Shown here: positions 17,435 to 26,221 of the stretch, piece by piece
Numbering within the stretch: the first letter of the stretch is position 1
Layout of the letters: each line of letters begins with the position of its first letter
From: Streptomyces neyagawaensis
Lineage (GTDB): Bacteria > Actinomycetota > Actinomycetes > Streptomycetales > Streptomycetaceae
NCBI RefSeq assembly: GCF_023516595.1
Contig: NZ_JAMGBG010000019.1
Location: 62,001 to 126,000 of the forward strand
Reading direction: 5' to 3'
DNA: 64,000 nucleotides
The notes under the pieces: model-generated
What the model was told of the DNA's origin: nothing
The model's database searches: none
What the model saw: only the letters and a program-made list of their open reading frames with translations
Position numbers and translations under genes: made by a program

Positions 17435-18945
17435 TGCCCGGCGGCAACCCTTTCGAAGACATGAGCCACGAGCGCATGTTGCAGTGGCTGGACCAGGCGA
17501 ACAGCGGAACGGTACAGGCGGCCGCGGACCGCCTGGCCAAGGCGGCGGAAGAGATCCACAAGATCGCGGAGGAACTGAAGATCCGCCCACAGTGGGTCGA
17601 GTGGAAGGGCGAGGGAGCGAACGCGTTCCGCACGTGGACCGCCGACCTAGCCAACTCCACAATCCGCCTGGGCGACTTCAGCGAAAGCTCAGCGAAGTGG
17701 CTGGCCCAGGCGTCGAGCGCGATCGCCCGAGCCCAGGCGACGATCCCCCGAGACACGAAGGCCGCCGAGGCCAACAGCGTCGCGGCGACGTCGGCCCCGA
17801 ACGACCCGGACGCGGACGCAGTCTCCACCAAGTCGGCGGCGGAACTGGCGGCCCTGGCGGAAAGCAAGGAGAAGGTCCGCCAGGAGGCGGCGGCCGAGAT
17901 GATCAAGCTGGGACAGGCGTACGAGTTCTCGGCGGTACAGCTGAACGCGCTGGAGAGGCCTAAGTTTCCGCCGCCGCCGGACGCGGTTCTGCCAGACGAC
18001 TCGAGCTATGAAAGCGTTGACCTCCAGCGTCCGGGTAATTCGGCGCAGGGCATCCCGTCACGTGGCGATGTTGACTTTCAGGGAGCAGGTAGAAACAGAG
18101 CTATCGCATCTGACGCCTCTGACCTGCGCCCCCCGCTTGACGGCGCCTCTTCACAGCGTGTCGTACACATGGAAGAGGAGCCTCCGACCCGGATGGGTCT
18201 CGACTCGGTGGAGACCCTGCTGCCGGACAAGCAGACTCCGACAGGCCCCGTTAGTGGTCCTTCCGACGCGGGACGGGCGGAAGGGAACAGAACCAGTCCA
18301 CATACCGGTTGGATGCCGCCGGTGCCTGGCAGGGACGGCGCCACCAGCGGGGGCCCGCCGGCGCATAGGCGGTCAGTGACCGGACGTATGCCGCAGATGC
18401 CCGGCCAGTCCGTGCCTTCTACGAATCCTGTCAGGAGTTCTGGCGGGACTGGCATCATCGGCGGCCGTTCGGTCACTCCCCCCTCGGTGGGGCAGCCAAG
18501 AGTAATTCACCGTGGAACGGTAGTGGGGGCACCTAGCCCTACCGGTCGTCCTCCGATGGGCACGGCCATGGGTCCGACAGCTCCTGTGGGGCGAGCGGTC
18601 AGCCAGCCGGGGCAGGCGCCCCCTGGTCGTCTCCCGTCGCCAAATGGTGGTGCCATGGGGAATAGCCCGCAGAGGACTGGCCGTGCGGTTCCGGGTCATG
18701 CTGCTTCGGATGGGGCTGCCGAAACCGCTGCAACCTCCAGTGGTAGGACGAGAAGCGGCGTCGTGGGTGGTGTGCCTGTACCAGAGCGGCCTGGAGAGAG
18801 CAGAAGCATTGGTGCTCCCCAAGGGTCCCGGTCAACCTTCTCAAGAAATGTGGGTACGAGGAGCGTGCGGCCAATCCGTTCGCCCCAGGACGAAGATAGT
18901 GCTCGACGGAGCAATGGGCGTACCGTCCCACCGGTCATCGACTGA
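17434..18945 (+). CDS. WXG100/PPE-like protein with long Pro/Gly/Ser-rich tail
   Basis: 503 residues. The N-terminal about 190 residues are helical and carry a W-x-G turn, WVEWKGEGANAF (W57-K-G59), between two long helices, the hallmark of WXG100-type ESX substrates. The remainder (about 190-503) is low-complexity Pro/Gly/Ser/Arg sequence, like the tails of PPE or EspB-type proteins. Codon use changes abruptly near 17950. Before it third positions are nearly all G or C (68% G+C in 17821-17880); after it many A/T-ending codons appear. That points to a recombination joint inside the gene. A mycosin-type protease follows 30 bases later, which supports a type VII link. Confidence 0.72.
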   Translation: MPGGNPFEDMSHERMLQWLDQANSGTVQAAADRLAKAAEEIHKIAEELKIRPQWVEWKGEGANAFRTWTADLANSTIRLGDFSESSAKWLAQASSAIARAQATIPRDTKAAEANSVAATSAPNDPDADAVSTKSAAELAALAESKEKVRQEAAAEMIKLGQAYEFSAVQLNALERPKFPPPPDAVLPDDSSYESVDLQRPGNSAQGIPSRGDVDFQGAGRNRAIASDASDLRPPLDGASSQRVVHMEEEPPTRMGLDSVETLLPDKQTPTGPVSGPSDAGRAEGNRTSPHTGWMPPVPGRDGATSGGPPAHRRSVTGRMPQMPGQSVPSTNPVRSSGGTGIIGGRSVTPPSVGQPRVIHRGTVVGAPSPTGRPPMGTAMGPTAPVGRAVSQPGQAPPGRLPSPNGGAMGNSPQRTGRAVPGHAASDGAAETAATSSGRTRSGVVGGVPVPERPGESRSIGAPQGSRSTFSRNVGTRSVRPIRSPQDEDSARRSNGRTVPPVID

Positions 18946-18975
18946 CGCGCATCCAGGAGCGGAGACAGCAAACTC

Positions 18976-20343
18976 ATGTCCACCACCAGCCCGCGACACG
19001 GGTGTCTGCGTGCTGCGGCGTCGGCGATACTCAGCCTGTTGATGGTGGGCGTCGCAGGAGCACCAGCCCATGCCACGTCAATCCGTGAGCAACAGTGGTT
19101 CCTTGATGCCATGAAGGCTGATCAGATGTGGCAGATCAGCACAGGGAAGGGAATCACAGTTGCCGTCATTGATACCGGAGTAGACCCAGACAATCCTGAC
19201 CTCAGAGGTCGGGTGCTTGATGGTAAGGACTTTGCGCCCTCAAGTCGCGCTGGCGACGAGCATACGGACTATGACGGCCACGGTACCGGAATGGCTGGGC
19301 TCATCGCTGGTACCGGTGCGCTTGAGGGCGGAAACGGCGCGTTCGGGCTTGCCCCTAGTGCCGACATTCTCCCTGTCCGGATGCCTGATGCTGACGATGT
19401 CAGTCCCTTTGAAGTTTCTGCGTACTTCAGCAAGGGCATCCGATACGCGGTCGATTCAAAAGCTCAGATCATCAACGTATCGATGAGTGGCGGCATCAGC
19501 AGCCCGGAGTTGATCGAGACGGTCCGCTATGCCGTTGACAAGGGTTCGTTGGTCTTCGCATCGATGGGCAACGACGCAGAGACGACGCGCAGCGTCAACC
19601 CATTGGCCGCCACGCCTGGTGTCGTGGCCGTAGGGGCGGTAGGTAGGGACCTCCGACGAGCACCCATGTCTCAGTACGGTCCCGAGGTGGACATATCTGC
19701 CCCAGGCGTAGACATGGTCCACGCCTGCGGCGGAAAGACGGGCCTCTGCAAAACCAGCGGCACCAGCGACGCCACAGCCATCGCCTCCGCCAGCGCTGCC
19801 CTCATCTGGTCCAAGCACCCCAACTGGACCAACAACCAAGTCCTCCGGGTCATGCTCAACACCATCGGCGCCCCCACCGACGGCGCCAAGCGCAATGACT
19901 CCATCGGCTACGGAATTGTCCGCCCCCGCATTGCCCTGCAGAAGCCAGGAGACCCCGGCCCCGCCGACAAGTACCCGCTTCCCGACCTCGAGGCCGCGGT
20001 GGCCTCCGCGTCGCCGTCTCCCGAGCCGTCGGCAACTGACGCTGCCGATAGACCGGCCAGGGACGGGAACACTGAGAAGGCGGCAGGCAAGTCGGAGGAC
20101 GGCACCCTCGTGTGGGTCGTGCTGGGCGCCGCCGCCGTAGCCGTACTCGGCGGAGCCATGGGGGCGCTCACCATCACCCGTAGACGCCGCGTGCAGCAGG
20201 AGGCCGGTAACCCACCGGCGCCGCATCACACACCTGGGGGACAACCCCCGTACGCCGCACCGCAGCATCCAGCTCCTCCGTACCGCCCTCCCCACTCCCA
20301 GAGCAGTAGCGTCCCTCCTCCACAAGGACCTGGCCATGGCTGA
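18976..20343 (+). CDS. Mycosin-type S8 subtilase (type VII secretion-associated protease)
   Basis: 455 residues. Signal peptide (about 1-33, LLMVGVAGAPAHA). The subtilase triad is complete: D66 in VAVIDTGVD, H102 in DGHGTGMAG, S264 in SGTSDATA; N199 (ASMGND) is the likely oxyanion residue. One C-terminal transmembrane helix (about 379-400) is followed by RRRR and a Pro-rich cytosolic tail. This is the mycosin (MycP) plan: a membrane-tethered periplasmic-side protease that stabilises or processes ESX systems. Third-position G+C is low in the first 250 codons (52% G+C in 19081-19140) and high in the rest, so the gene is mosaic. No EccB-E genes lie nearby. Confidence 0.85.
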   Translation: MSTTSPRHGCLRAAASAILSLLMVGVAGAPAHATSIREQQWFLDAMKADQMWQISTGKGITVAVIDTGVDPDNPDLRGRVLDGKDFAPSSRAGDEHTDYDGHGTGMAGLIAGTGALEGGNGAFGLAPSADILPVRMPDADDVSPFEVSAYFSKGIRYAVDSKAQIINVSMSGGISSPELIETVRYAVDKGSLVFASMGNDAETTRSVNPLAATPGVVAVGAVGRDLRRAPMSQYGPEVDISAPGVDMVHACGGKTGLCKTSGTSDATAIASASAALIWSKHPNWTNNQVLRVMLNTIGAPTDGAKRNDSIGYGIVRPRIALQKPGDPGPADKYPLPDLEAAVASASPSPEPSATDAADRPARDGNTEKAAGKSEDGTLVWVVLGAAAVAVLGGAMGALTITRRRRVQQEAGNPPAPHHTPGGQPPYAAPQHPAPPYRPPHSQSSSVPPPQGPGHG

Positions 20344-20531
20344 GCGAGCCTCGAGGACCTACAACGGTCCCTATCGCGCAAAACGCTGCGTGCCTACGTG
20401 AAGTGAGCGTTATAGGACCGGCTGAGACCGGTGGGAAGCGCTTGTTGGTAGCGTGATTTGGCTCTGATGATGGCCGTCGGCAGCCACGAGCGGCGGATGC
20501 GTGACGGGAACGACGAGAAGGGCTCGAGCTG

Positions 20532-21008
20532 GTGGCCTGGGATGAGTGGGAGCGGCTTAAGAGCGACGCCGCCCAGAAGACCTCGACGAACATGCAGCTC
20601 AACCAGAGCGCCGCGAGCGGAGGCGGCGGAGGCGTCGACGGTGACCTCGTGGTGAACCAGGACGACCTGGGCGCTGTGGGCCACGAGGCTTTCGTTCTCC
20701 ACGGCGACCTGCAGAAGGCCGCCGACATTGCCGGCGCCGGTGCGAACAAGGAGGGCGCCGGTTCCACGATGCAGGCCGCCGCCGCCCTCAAATCCCACGG
20801 ATTCGCCACCGGCGGCGTTCTGGAGACAACGGTCGAGATGTGGACGTCCCAGGTCAGGTCCATTCTCCAGGCCTGTGCGCACATTTCCAACCATCTGGAC
20901 TTCAGCAAGAAGCTGCATGCCCAGGACGACGCGAAGATCGCGGCTGCGCTCCGTGGCCGTGACGGTTCGGCCGTTTCCGCATCGGAACTCGACAAGTACT
21001 TCAAGTAG
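20532..21008 (+). CDS. Helical protein of the mycosin/WXG locus
   Basis: 158 residues; GTG start at 20532, about 9 bases after GAAGGG. It begins MAWDEWERLK, has a Gly-rich hinge (SGGGGGVDGD) and then two long helices containing DDLGAVGHEAF and VLETTVEMWTSQVRSILQACAHISNHL. There is no signal peptide or membrane helix. The size and helix-turn-helix layout are compatible with an ESX-type substrate or chaperone. The next gene starts 11 bases after its stop, so the two are co-transcribed and could form a heterodimer, as type VII small proteins do. I recall similar small proteins beside subtilase genes in other streptomycetes; the function is unknown. Confidence 0.65.
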   Translation: MAWDEWERLKSDAAQKTSTNMQLNQSAASGGGGGVDGDLVVNQDDLGAVGHEAFVLHGDLQKAADIAGAGANKEGAGSTMQAAAALKSHGFATGGVLETTVEMWTSQVRSILQACAHISNHLDFSKKLHAQDDAKIAAALRGRDGSAVSASELDKYFK

Positions 21009-21018
21009 GAGTGGCCCG

Positions 21019-23304
21019 GTGGCTTTCGCGTATACGGACCTGATCGAGGTCGACCTCGGCAAGCTGGGCACGGCGGTCTCCGACTGGAAGCACACGGTCG
21101 ACGGCCTCAAGGCGGCGGCGGAGGACGCCCGCAGGGGCATGAAGGCCAAGTCGGATGCTGCCCGGTGGGCCGGGGTGAACGCCTCGGTGACGCGGCAGTT
21201 CGTCACGAAGACGGCGAAGGAGATTGGCGACCTCCACTCCGAGGCAGACAGCATCTACCAGGTTCTCGACGACGCGCACATCGAGTTGACGTCGCTCCAG
21301 AAGCAGCTCAGGACCGCGGTTCATGTGGATGCCAAAAACCTTGGGGTCCGAGTCCAGGACAGTGGTGGCGGAGAAGTCCGCTGTTACTTCGCTCACATCC
21401 GGGGCGACACAGATGAGCGGACCCAAGAGCAGCTCGACGCCAAGCAGGAGCTGGAGGACCGGATCAACCGGCTGCTCGGACACGCCTCGGAGATCGACTC
21501 CTCTGTAGCACGGGCTCTGCGCAAGAGCCACGGCAACGACCCGCACAATGCCGGGCACAGTTCGTACGGCTCCCTCGACGAAGCACAGGCAGAGCGTGCT
21601 TCGGAGCTGGCGAAGCATGGTCCGGAGATGACGGACAAGCAGTTCACTGAACTGAACTCCATCATGAAGTACAACGCGAAGGACTCTGACTTTTCGACGG
21701 CCTTCTACAGGTCCCTCGGTGGCCCCAAGGATGCCCTGGAGTTCTACGGTCGTATGGCGCTGGACGGTACAGCTGGAAAGGACGAGAATCGGCTCACCCT
21801 GACGAAGCAGTTCCAGCACAACATGGGTATGGCCCTGGCCTCGGCAACGGATCCCGACAACAAGTCACATCTCCCGTCCAGCTGGGCGAATGAATTCCGC
21901 CGTTTGGGTACCCAGCCGGTCGAACTCCAGCCGGGGGCGCCTCAGTCACCCTATGGATATCAGATCCTGGGCGGCCTCCTTCGGCATGGTAAATATGACG
22001 CCAGATTCATCAATCCCATTGCAGAGCACGTGGTGCAGTTGCACCACAAAGATCCTTACCGCTTCGTCTCCAACAGGCCACATTCGTACGACCTCGACTT
22101 GGGCTTCAATCCTTCAGGAAAGAATGGAGCTGGATACGATCCGCTGACCAGCGTCCTGGAGGGTCTCGCACACAGCCCGGAAGCTGCCACCAAGTTCTTC
22201 AACGACCAGAATCCCACGGTCTACAACGAAGATGGGACTGTAAACAAGAAGGCACAACTCGACTACACCTACTTTGATGAACTGACCAAGAAGGATTTCG
22301 AGTGGCCTGCGGACACTCTCTCTCATCCTGGTAGCGACGAGGCAGCGAAGGCCCGCAACTTCGGCCCGGACGCCCTCGGGCACGCCCTCGAGTCGGCGAC
22401 GACGGGGCGCCCGTACGGCGCCGAGACTCAGGGCCTGCACAGGGACGAGCAGACGGCCGAGGTCATGAAGAAAGTCATCGGCCGCTACAACGTCACGAAT
22501 GAGGACGCCCCCCCGGATGTCATGAAGGACAGTCTGGCCCGCATGGGTGCCGCCTACATCGACGACCTCAACTACTCCACTTATAATTTCGGCGGCTCTG
22601 GCGATGCCCTGGGCCGGGACGAGATTTTTGCCCACAGTAGCGACGGAAGCATGCGCACTGATTTTAATCGGACGGAGAGTGTGAATTTCCTGATGCTTGT
22701 GGCGCGTGATGAAGAGGGATACAGCGCTTTGTCTGCCGCGCAGGACGCGTATATGGCGAGTGGACTTTCCGCTCATGAGGGTGACAAGGATGCTGGCGTC
22801 ACATTCGCAAGAAACGCTGCGGAAGTGCGCGGAGTGATTGATGCCTCCCGGGAGTTCGAGATCCGCTCCGGCTTCCAGGACATCGAGGGCGATGAGAATT
22901 TGAAGAACGAGCAAGAGGCGGAATGGCGTAAGTTCGCCGTCGGCGGTTCGATCGGTGCTGTTGTCGGGGTGGGCTCGGCACTTCTGCTCGGACCTGCGGC
23001 CGGTGCGGCTGCCTCCATTGCGGTGCCTTTGGTTATGGAGACCGCTGGTGGCGCAGTGAGTACTGCTTATGGAAATCACACACTGGAGTACTTGCAGGGC
23101 AATGAATGGAACAATGACGTCGATGCGTTGATTTCCACTCAGGGAGTTCGCGAGTTCGGTGAGCGAAGAGTGTGGATGCCTGCTCAGAATTATGCCAACA
23201 TTACGGGTATGCCCCAAGCGGAGATGCGAGAATTCGGTTTCGGCGTTTCGGATTCCTACGGAAATGGTCGACTTTTGGTCGGGGATCTGGAAAAGGTGAG
23301 CTGA
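21019..23304 (+). CDS. Large protein with WXG-like helical N-terminus; candidate type VII effector
   Basis: 761 residues; GTG start at 21019 with AGGAG 7 bases upstream. The first about 110 residues are helical, with AYTDLIEVDLGKLGTAVSDW and an ARWAGVNASVT turn (a W-x-G form), like the delivery modules of ESX substrates. Residues about 170-630 are mixed and show repeated motifs of the type FNDQNPTVYNEDG and GHALESATTG. A hydrophobic Gly/Ala-rich segment (about 639-675) precedes an acidic C-terminus. No catalytic motif I know is visible. The middle and end have lower G+C (50% in 22621-22680) than neighbours. It may be a secreted effector with the lipoprotein that follows as partner or immunity factor. 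It resembles large uncharacterised actinobacterial proteins; the family name is not certain. Confidence 0.6.
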   Translation: MAFAYTDLIEVDLGKLGTAVSDWKHTVDGLKAAAEDARRGMKAKSDAARWAGVNASVTRQFVTKTAKEIGDLHSEADSIYQVLDDAHIELTSLQKQLRTAVHVDAKNLGVRVQDSGGGEVRCYFAHIRGDTDERTQEQLDAKQELEDRINRLLGHASEIDSSVARALRKSHGNDPHNAGHSSYGSLDEAQAERASELAKHGPEMTDKQFTELNSIMKYNAKDSDFSTAFYRSLGGPKDALEFYGRMALDGTAGKDENRLTLTKQFQHNMGMALASATDPDNKSHLPSSWANEFRRLGTQPVELQPGAPQSPYGYQILGGLLRHGKYDARFINPIAEHVVQLHHKDPYRFVSNRPHSYDLDLGFNPSGKNGAGYDPLTSVLEGLAHSPEAATKFFNDQNPTVYNEDGTVNKKAQLDYTYFDELTKKDFEWPADTLSHPGSDEAAKARNFGPDALGHALESATTGRPYGAETQGLHRDEQTAEVMKKVIGRYNVTNEDAPPDVMKDSLARMGAAYIDDLNYSTYNFGGSGDALGRDEIFAHSSDGSMRTDFNRTESVNFLMLVARDEEGYSALSAAQDAYMASGLSAHEGDKDAGVTFARNAAEVRGVIDASREFEIRSGFQDIEGDENLKNEQEAEWRKFAVGGSIGAVVGVGSALLLGPAAGAAASIAVPLVMETAGGAVSTAYGNHTLEYLQGNEWNNDVDALISTQGVREFGERRVWMPAQNYANITGMPQAEMREFGFGVSDSYGNGRLLVGDLEKVS

Positions 23305-23961
23305 GTGAGAAAAGGTGTGTTTGCTCGGCTTGGGCAATACTGTTCCGTCGCGGCCCTCGTGTTCGCTGCGGGCTGCTCCGGCGAGGAGCCCTCGCGTGAG
23401 GATGTTTCGGTTCAGCGCCAGTCGTGCGACAGGCTATTCGGACCCAAGGCCATGTCCTCCGTGCGGCAGATGATGGATGAAGCGGACATCCGTTACACGA
23501 ACGTGGCCCGGAAGCTGGATCAGCTCACGCGTGAAATGGTGAAGGAGGTTGAACGCTGGGCTCCTTCTCAGGATCGATATCAGTTGGCTGAATATGATGT
23601 ATGCAGCTTCAGGGCGAGCTCTGGAAGTTTCTCCTCGTCCGTGGAGTGGTCGATATCCAGCGTCAAGGAGGTGAAGTCCGATTCGAGTCGCTGGTACGCG
23701 GGCGGGGGCGATGTCCTCGTGGCGGAGAGAAGTCTCATGGGTGGCGACATCGGTCTGATCTTCCCCTGCCGCATCCAGGGAACTGAGGCCGGGCAGCAGG
23801 AGCGGATCCCGCTTCAGCTCAGGGTCGGGAAAGTGGATTCGCCGAAATTCTCAGAGGACTTCCACGAGGGCTTGGCGATTTCCCTGGCCAAGTCGATGCG
23901 AGACGAGTTGAAGTGCGTCAATCACCCCAAAATACCTGACGGCCTGACCGCCGCGCGGTGA
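23305..23961 (+). CDS. Lipoprotein of the mycosin/WXG locus
   Basis: 218 residues; the GTG directly abuts the previous TGA, so translation is coupled. The N-terminus (MRKGVFARLG then a hydrophobic run) leads to a lipobox ending AAGC with Cys24, so it should be lipidated and exposed outside the membrane. The mature part has four further Cys and no known domain. Coupling to the large WXG-like gene suggests a dedicated partner: a receptor, an export aid, or an outside-acting immunity protein. These are inferences; sequence alone shows only the lipoprotein signal and the linkage. Confidence 0.72.
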   Translation: MRKGVFARLGQYCSVAALVFAAGCSGEEPSREDVSVQRQSCDRLFGPKAMSSVRQMMDEADIRYTNVARKLDQLTREMVKEVERWAPSQDRYQLAEYDVCSFRASSGSFSSSVEWSISSVKEVKSDSSRWYAGGGDVLVAERSLMGGDIGLIFPCRIQGTEAGQQERIPLQLRVGKVDSPKFSEDFHEGLAISLAKSMRDELKCVNHPKIPDGLTAAR

Positions 23962-24024
23962 TGGGACCAGTTGGCCAAGCGCTTCTCGACGAGCGCCTCG
24001 GCCGGGCGGGGATAGGTTGATTCC

Positions 24025-24536
24025 ATGGGCCTCTTCGACATGTTGACAGGAACCAAGCGCCCGCCGACGGTGTTGTGCAGCGCACCGCCGAGGGGGTCCG
24101 GGCGGCACTACTCGGTCTCAACTCTTCTGACGTCCCGTATGTCATCCACGACGGAGCCTGAGAGGGGGCCGACCTTGTGGCGGAGTGGCGCACGGAGGAG
24201 CCTGCCTGGCAGAACCTGTTCGTCCAATCTCAACTGATTCGTGCGGTGAGGGTTCGGATGCGTCTGGTCCCTGACGAGCACGAGGTGCGTGCCCTGGAAG
24301 AGCAGTGGGAGGTCTCCCGGGTGGGGGATCCGCCGCGGCTTGCGATCTCGGGGGAGTACACGCGTGGCCCAGACAGGCTTGTCTCCCGACAGTGGACGAC
24401 CGAGCGGGGGAACGGTGGCCGTCTCGAAGTAACGGAGACCTTCCGCTTTGACGGTGCAGAGCTGCGGGACCCTCTGCGGAATGCCGTCCTTGAGGCGGGG
24501 TGGGTCTGGCGTGGGGTGATCTTCGGGAGGCTGTGA
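24025..24536 (+). pseudogene. Frameshifted and stopped gene at the edge of the island
   Basis: An ATG at 24025 begins MGLFDMLTGTKRP. The natural continuation then lies in another frame (DGVVQRTAEGVRAALLGLN from 24066, ...SSDVPYVIHDGA) and hits a TGA at 24159-24161. The same frame continues EGADLVAEWRTEEPAWQN and runs on to 24536 with good coding character. One frameshift near 24060 plus one nonsense codon thus split what looks like a single gene of about 170 codons. I recall intact small streptomycete proteins starting MGLFD-x-LTG-x-KRP, function unknown. A truncated product from the GTG at 24177 (119 residues) cannot be excluded. Confidence 0.75.
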
Positions 24537-24663
24537 CCGGTGGGCAGCAGGAGCTTCGGCACATGCGTCTCGATGACTGTCGGATCCTGTACTACCCGGT
24601 GGCGGCTTCCTCCTGATTCTGGTGACACACCTGAGGTGCGCCCTCTAGCGGTTGGGGCACCCC

Positions 24664-25107
24664 TCACCCCAACCGCTTCGTCAGCGTGTACTCCGTAACC
24701 CCCGGTGGATAGTCCGGGATCACGCACACCACCTCGTAGCCCTGCTTCTTGTAGAAGTCGGGGGCCTGGAAGTCCCAGGTTTCCAGGCGGGAGGCCTGGC
24801 AGGCGCGGTCGGTGTGGGCCGTGTGTTCGGCCTCCTTCAGGAGGCGGGAACCCAGGCCCGCGCCTCGGGTGTTCTCGTCGACCCACAGGTACGTCACGTG
24901 GAGCCAGGTCGCCCAGGTGTGGCCCACGAGGCCGCCCACCAGCGTGCCCGTGGTGTCGAGGGCCCAGATGTGCAGGGGCGTCTCCCGTTCGTCGGGGGTG
25001 CCGCGCAGCTCGCGCAGGACCGGTGAGGCCGCCGTGTTGGTGGCCCGCAGCCGGGAACGCAGCAATTGGGCTCGTTCTTTGTCGACTTCTGTCTCGATCC
25101 GAAACAT
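24664..25107 (-). CDS. GNAT-family N-acetyltransferase
   Basis: 147 residues from the ATG at 25107 (MFRIETEVDKERA); a GTG three codons earlier is possible. The acetyl-CoA fold is visible: a WLHVTYLWVDENTRGAGLGS segment, where R-G-A-G-L-G is the pyrophosphate loop, and then FYKKQGYEVV near the end, typical of the last strand-helix. The substrate is unknown. It is transcribed toward the pseudogene and away from the LuxR regulator. It marks the return to the conserved streptomycete backbone after the island. Confidence 0.85.
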   Translation of the reverse strand: MFRIETEVDKERAQLLRSRLRATNTAASPVLRELRGTPDERETPLHIWALDTTGTLVGGLVGHTWATWLHVTYLWVDENTRGAGLGSRLLKEAEHTAHTDRACQASRLETWDFQAPDFYKKQGYEVVCVIPDYPPGVTEYTLTKRLG

Positions 25108-25369
25108 GCGGCACACGATAAACGCGTTGGCCTACCAGTTCTGCAAATTACCTTCCGCTCCTGCCCCCCGGCCTTACCCTGATGAACAGCGCCGGTGGGG
25201 GCCGGTGCTGATCAGGGGGCGAGACAAGTCGGGTACGACGCCCGGAGTGGGGGTAGCGGTTCAGCACGGCGGCGGCCGTGCGGCTGCCGCCCCCCGTCCC
25301 AGGTGTACACCGGGGTACATTCCGGGCGCCGTACCCGCGCCGGTCGTCCCCCGACCAGTGGGGGTTTCA

Positions 25370-26221
25370 GTGGTTCGCATCCGAGTCCTGGTCGTCGACG
25401 ACCACCGCATCTTCGCCGAGTCGCTCGCCGCGGCCCTCGCCGCCGAGCCCGATGTCGACGTGTCCGCGGCCGGCAGTGGCCCGGCCGCGCTGCGCTGCCT
25501 CGATCGCGCGGCGGCGGAAGGGCGCAAGTTCGACGTGCTGCTGGTCGACGCCGATCTGGGCGGGCACGGTCAGCCGCCTGCCCTTCGCTCCGGCCACCTC
25601 ACCGCAGGGGCCGCGTACGGCTCCGGGGCGCCGACGGGGGCCGGTCGCGGACCTGTCGCCGTCTCCGGACCCGTGCCCGTGCAGGACACAGGCGAGGACG
25701 GCCTCGTCGACGGCCTGTCCCTCGTCGCCGGTGTGCGGACGGGGCAGCCGACCGTACGGACCGTCGTGCTCGCCGAGAAGGACGACCCGCGCCGGGCCGC
25801 GCTCGCCCTCCAGGCGGGGGCCTCCGGATGGGTTGCCAAGGACTGCTCGCTCTCGCGGCTGCTCACCGTCATCCGCGGAGTGCTGCGCGACGAGACGCAT
25901 CTGCCACCCGCCCTCCTCACCGGCGTGCTCCGCGAACTGACCGCCGCCCGCAAGCACCGCACGGAGAGTGAGCGGCTCGTCGAGTCCCTCACGCCGCGTG
26001 AGCGGGAAGTGCTTCGGTGCATGGTGGCGGGCCTGGGGCGCAAAGCCGTCGCCGAGCGCCTGTTCCTGTCGCCCCACACCGTCCGCACCCATATGCAGAA
26101 CGTCCTCGGCAAGCTGGGCGTCCACAGCACCCTCGCCGCCGTCGCGCTCGCCCGCCGGGCCGGCGTCGGACCCGTCGACCTAGCCGGGGATGTTGTCGAA
26201 CGGGGCGGTCAACTGGCGTAG
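25370..26221 (+). CDS. LuxR/NarL-family response regulator with an insertion in the receiver
   Basis: 283 residues from the GTG at 25370 (MVRIRVLVVDDHR), preceded by GGGGGT. Receiver: D10-D11, phospho-acceptor D60 (FDVLLVDADLGG) and Lys in SGWVAKDCS are all present. A Gly/Pro/Ala-rich insertion of about 48 residues follows D60 and separates it from the next strand (TVRTVVLAEKDD). The C-terminal LuxR helix-turn-helix is intact (LTPREREVLRCMVAG...SPHTVRTHMQNVLGKLG). No cognate kinase is beside it. Its last 42 bases overlap the 3' end of tamR on the other strand, so the two genes converge. Confidence 0.88.
   Translation: MVRIRVLVVDDHRIFAESLAAALAAEPDVDVSAAGSGPAALRCLDRAAAEGRKFDVLLVDADLGGHGQPPALRSGHLTAGAAYGSGAPTGAGRGPVAVSGPVPVQDTGEDGLVDGLSLVAGVRTGQPTVRTVVLAEKDDPRRAALALQAGASGWVAKDCSLSRLLTVIRGVLRDETHLPPALLTGVLRELTAARKHRTESERLVESLTPREREVLRCMVAGLGRKAVAERLFLSPHTVRTHMQNVLGKLGVHSTLAAVALARRAGVGPVDLAGDVVERGGQLA

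Noticed and set aside
24177..24536. An intact 119-residue gene starting at the GTG
   Set aside because: The upstream frames encode a coherent N-terminal part joined by one shift and one stop, which points to a broken longer gene. Kept as an alternative.
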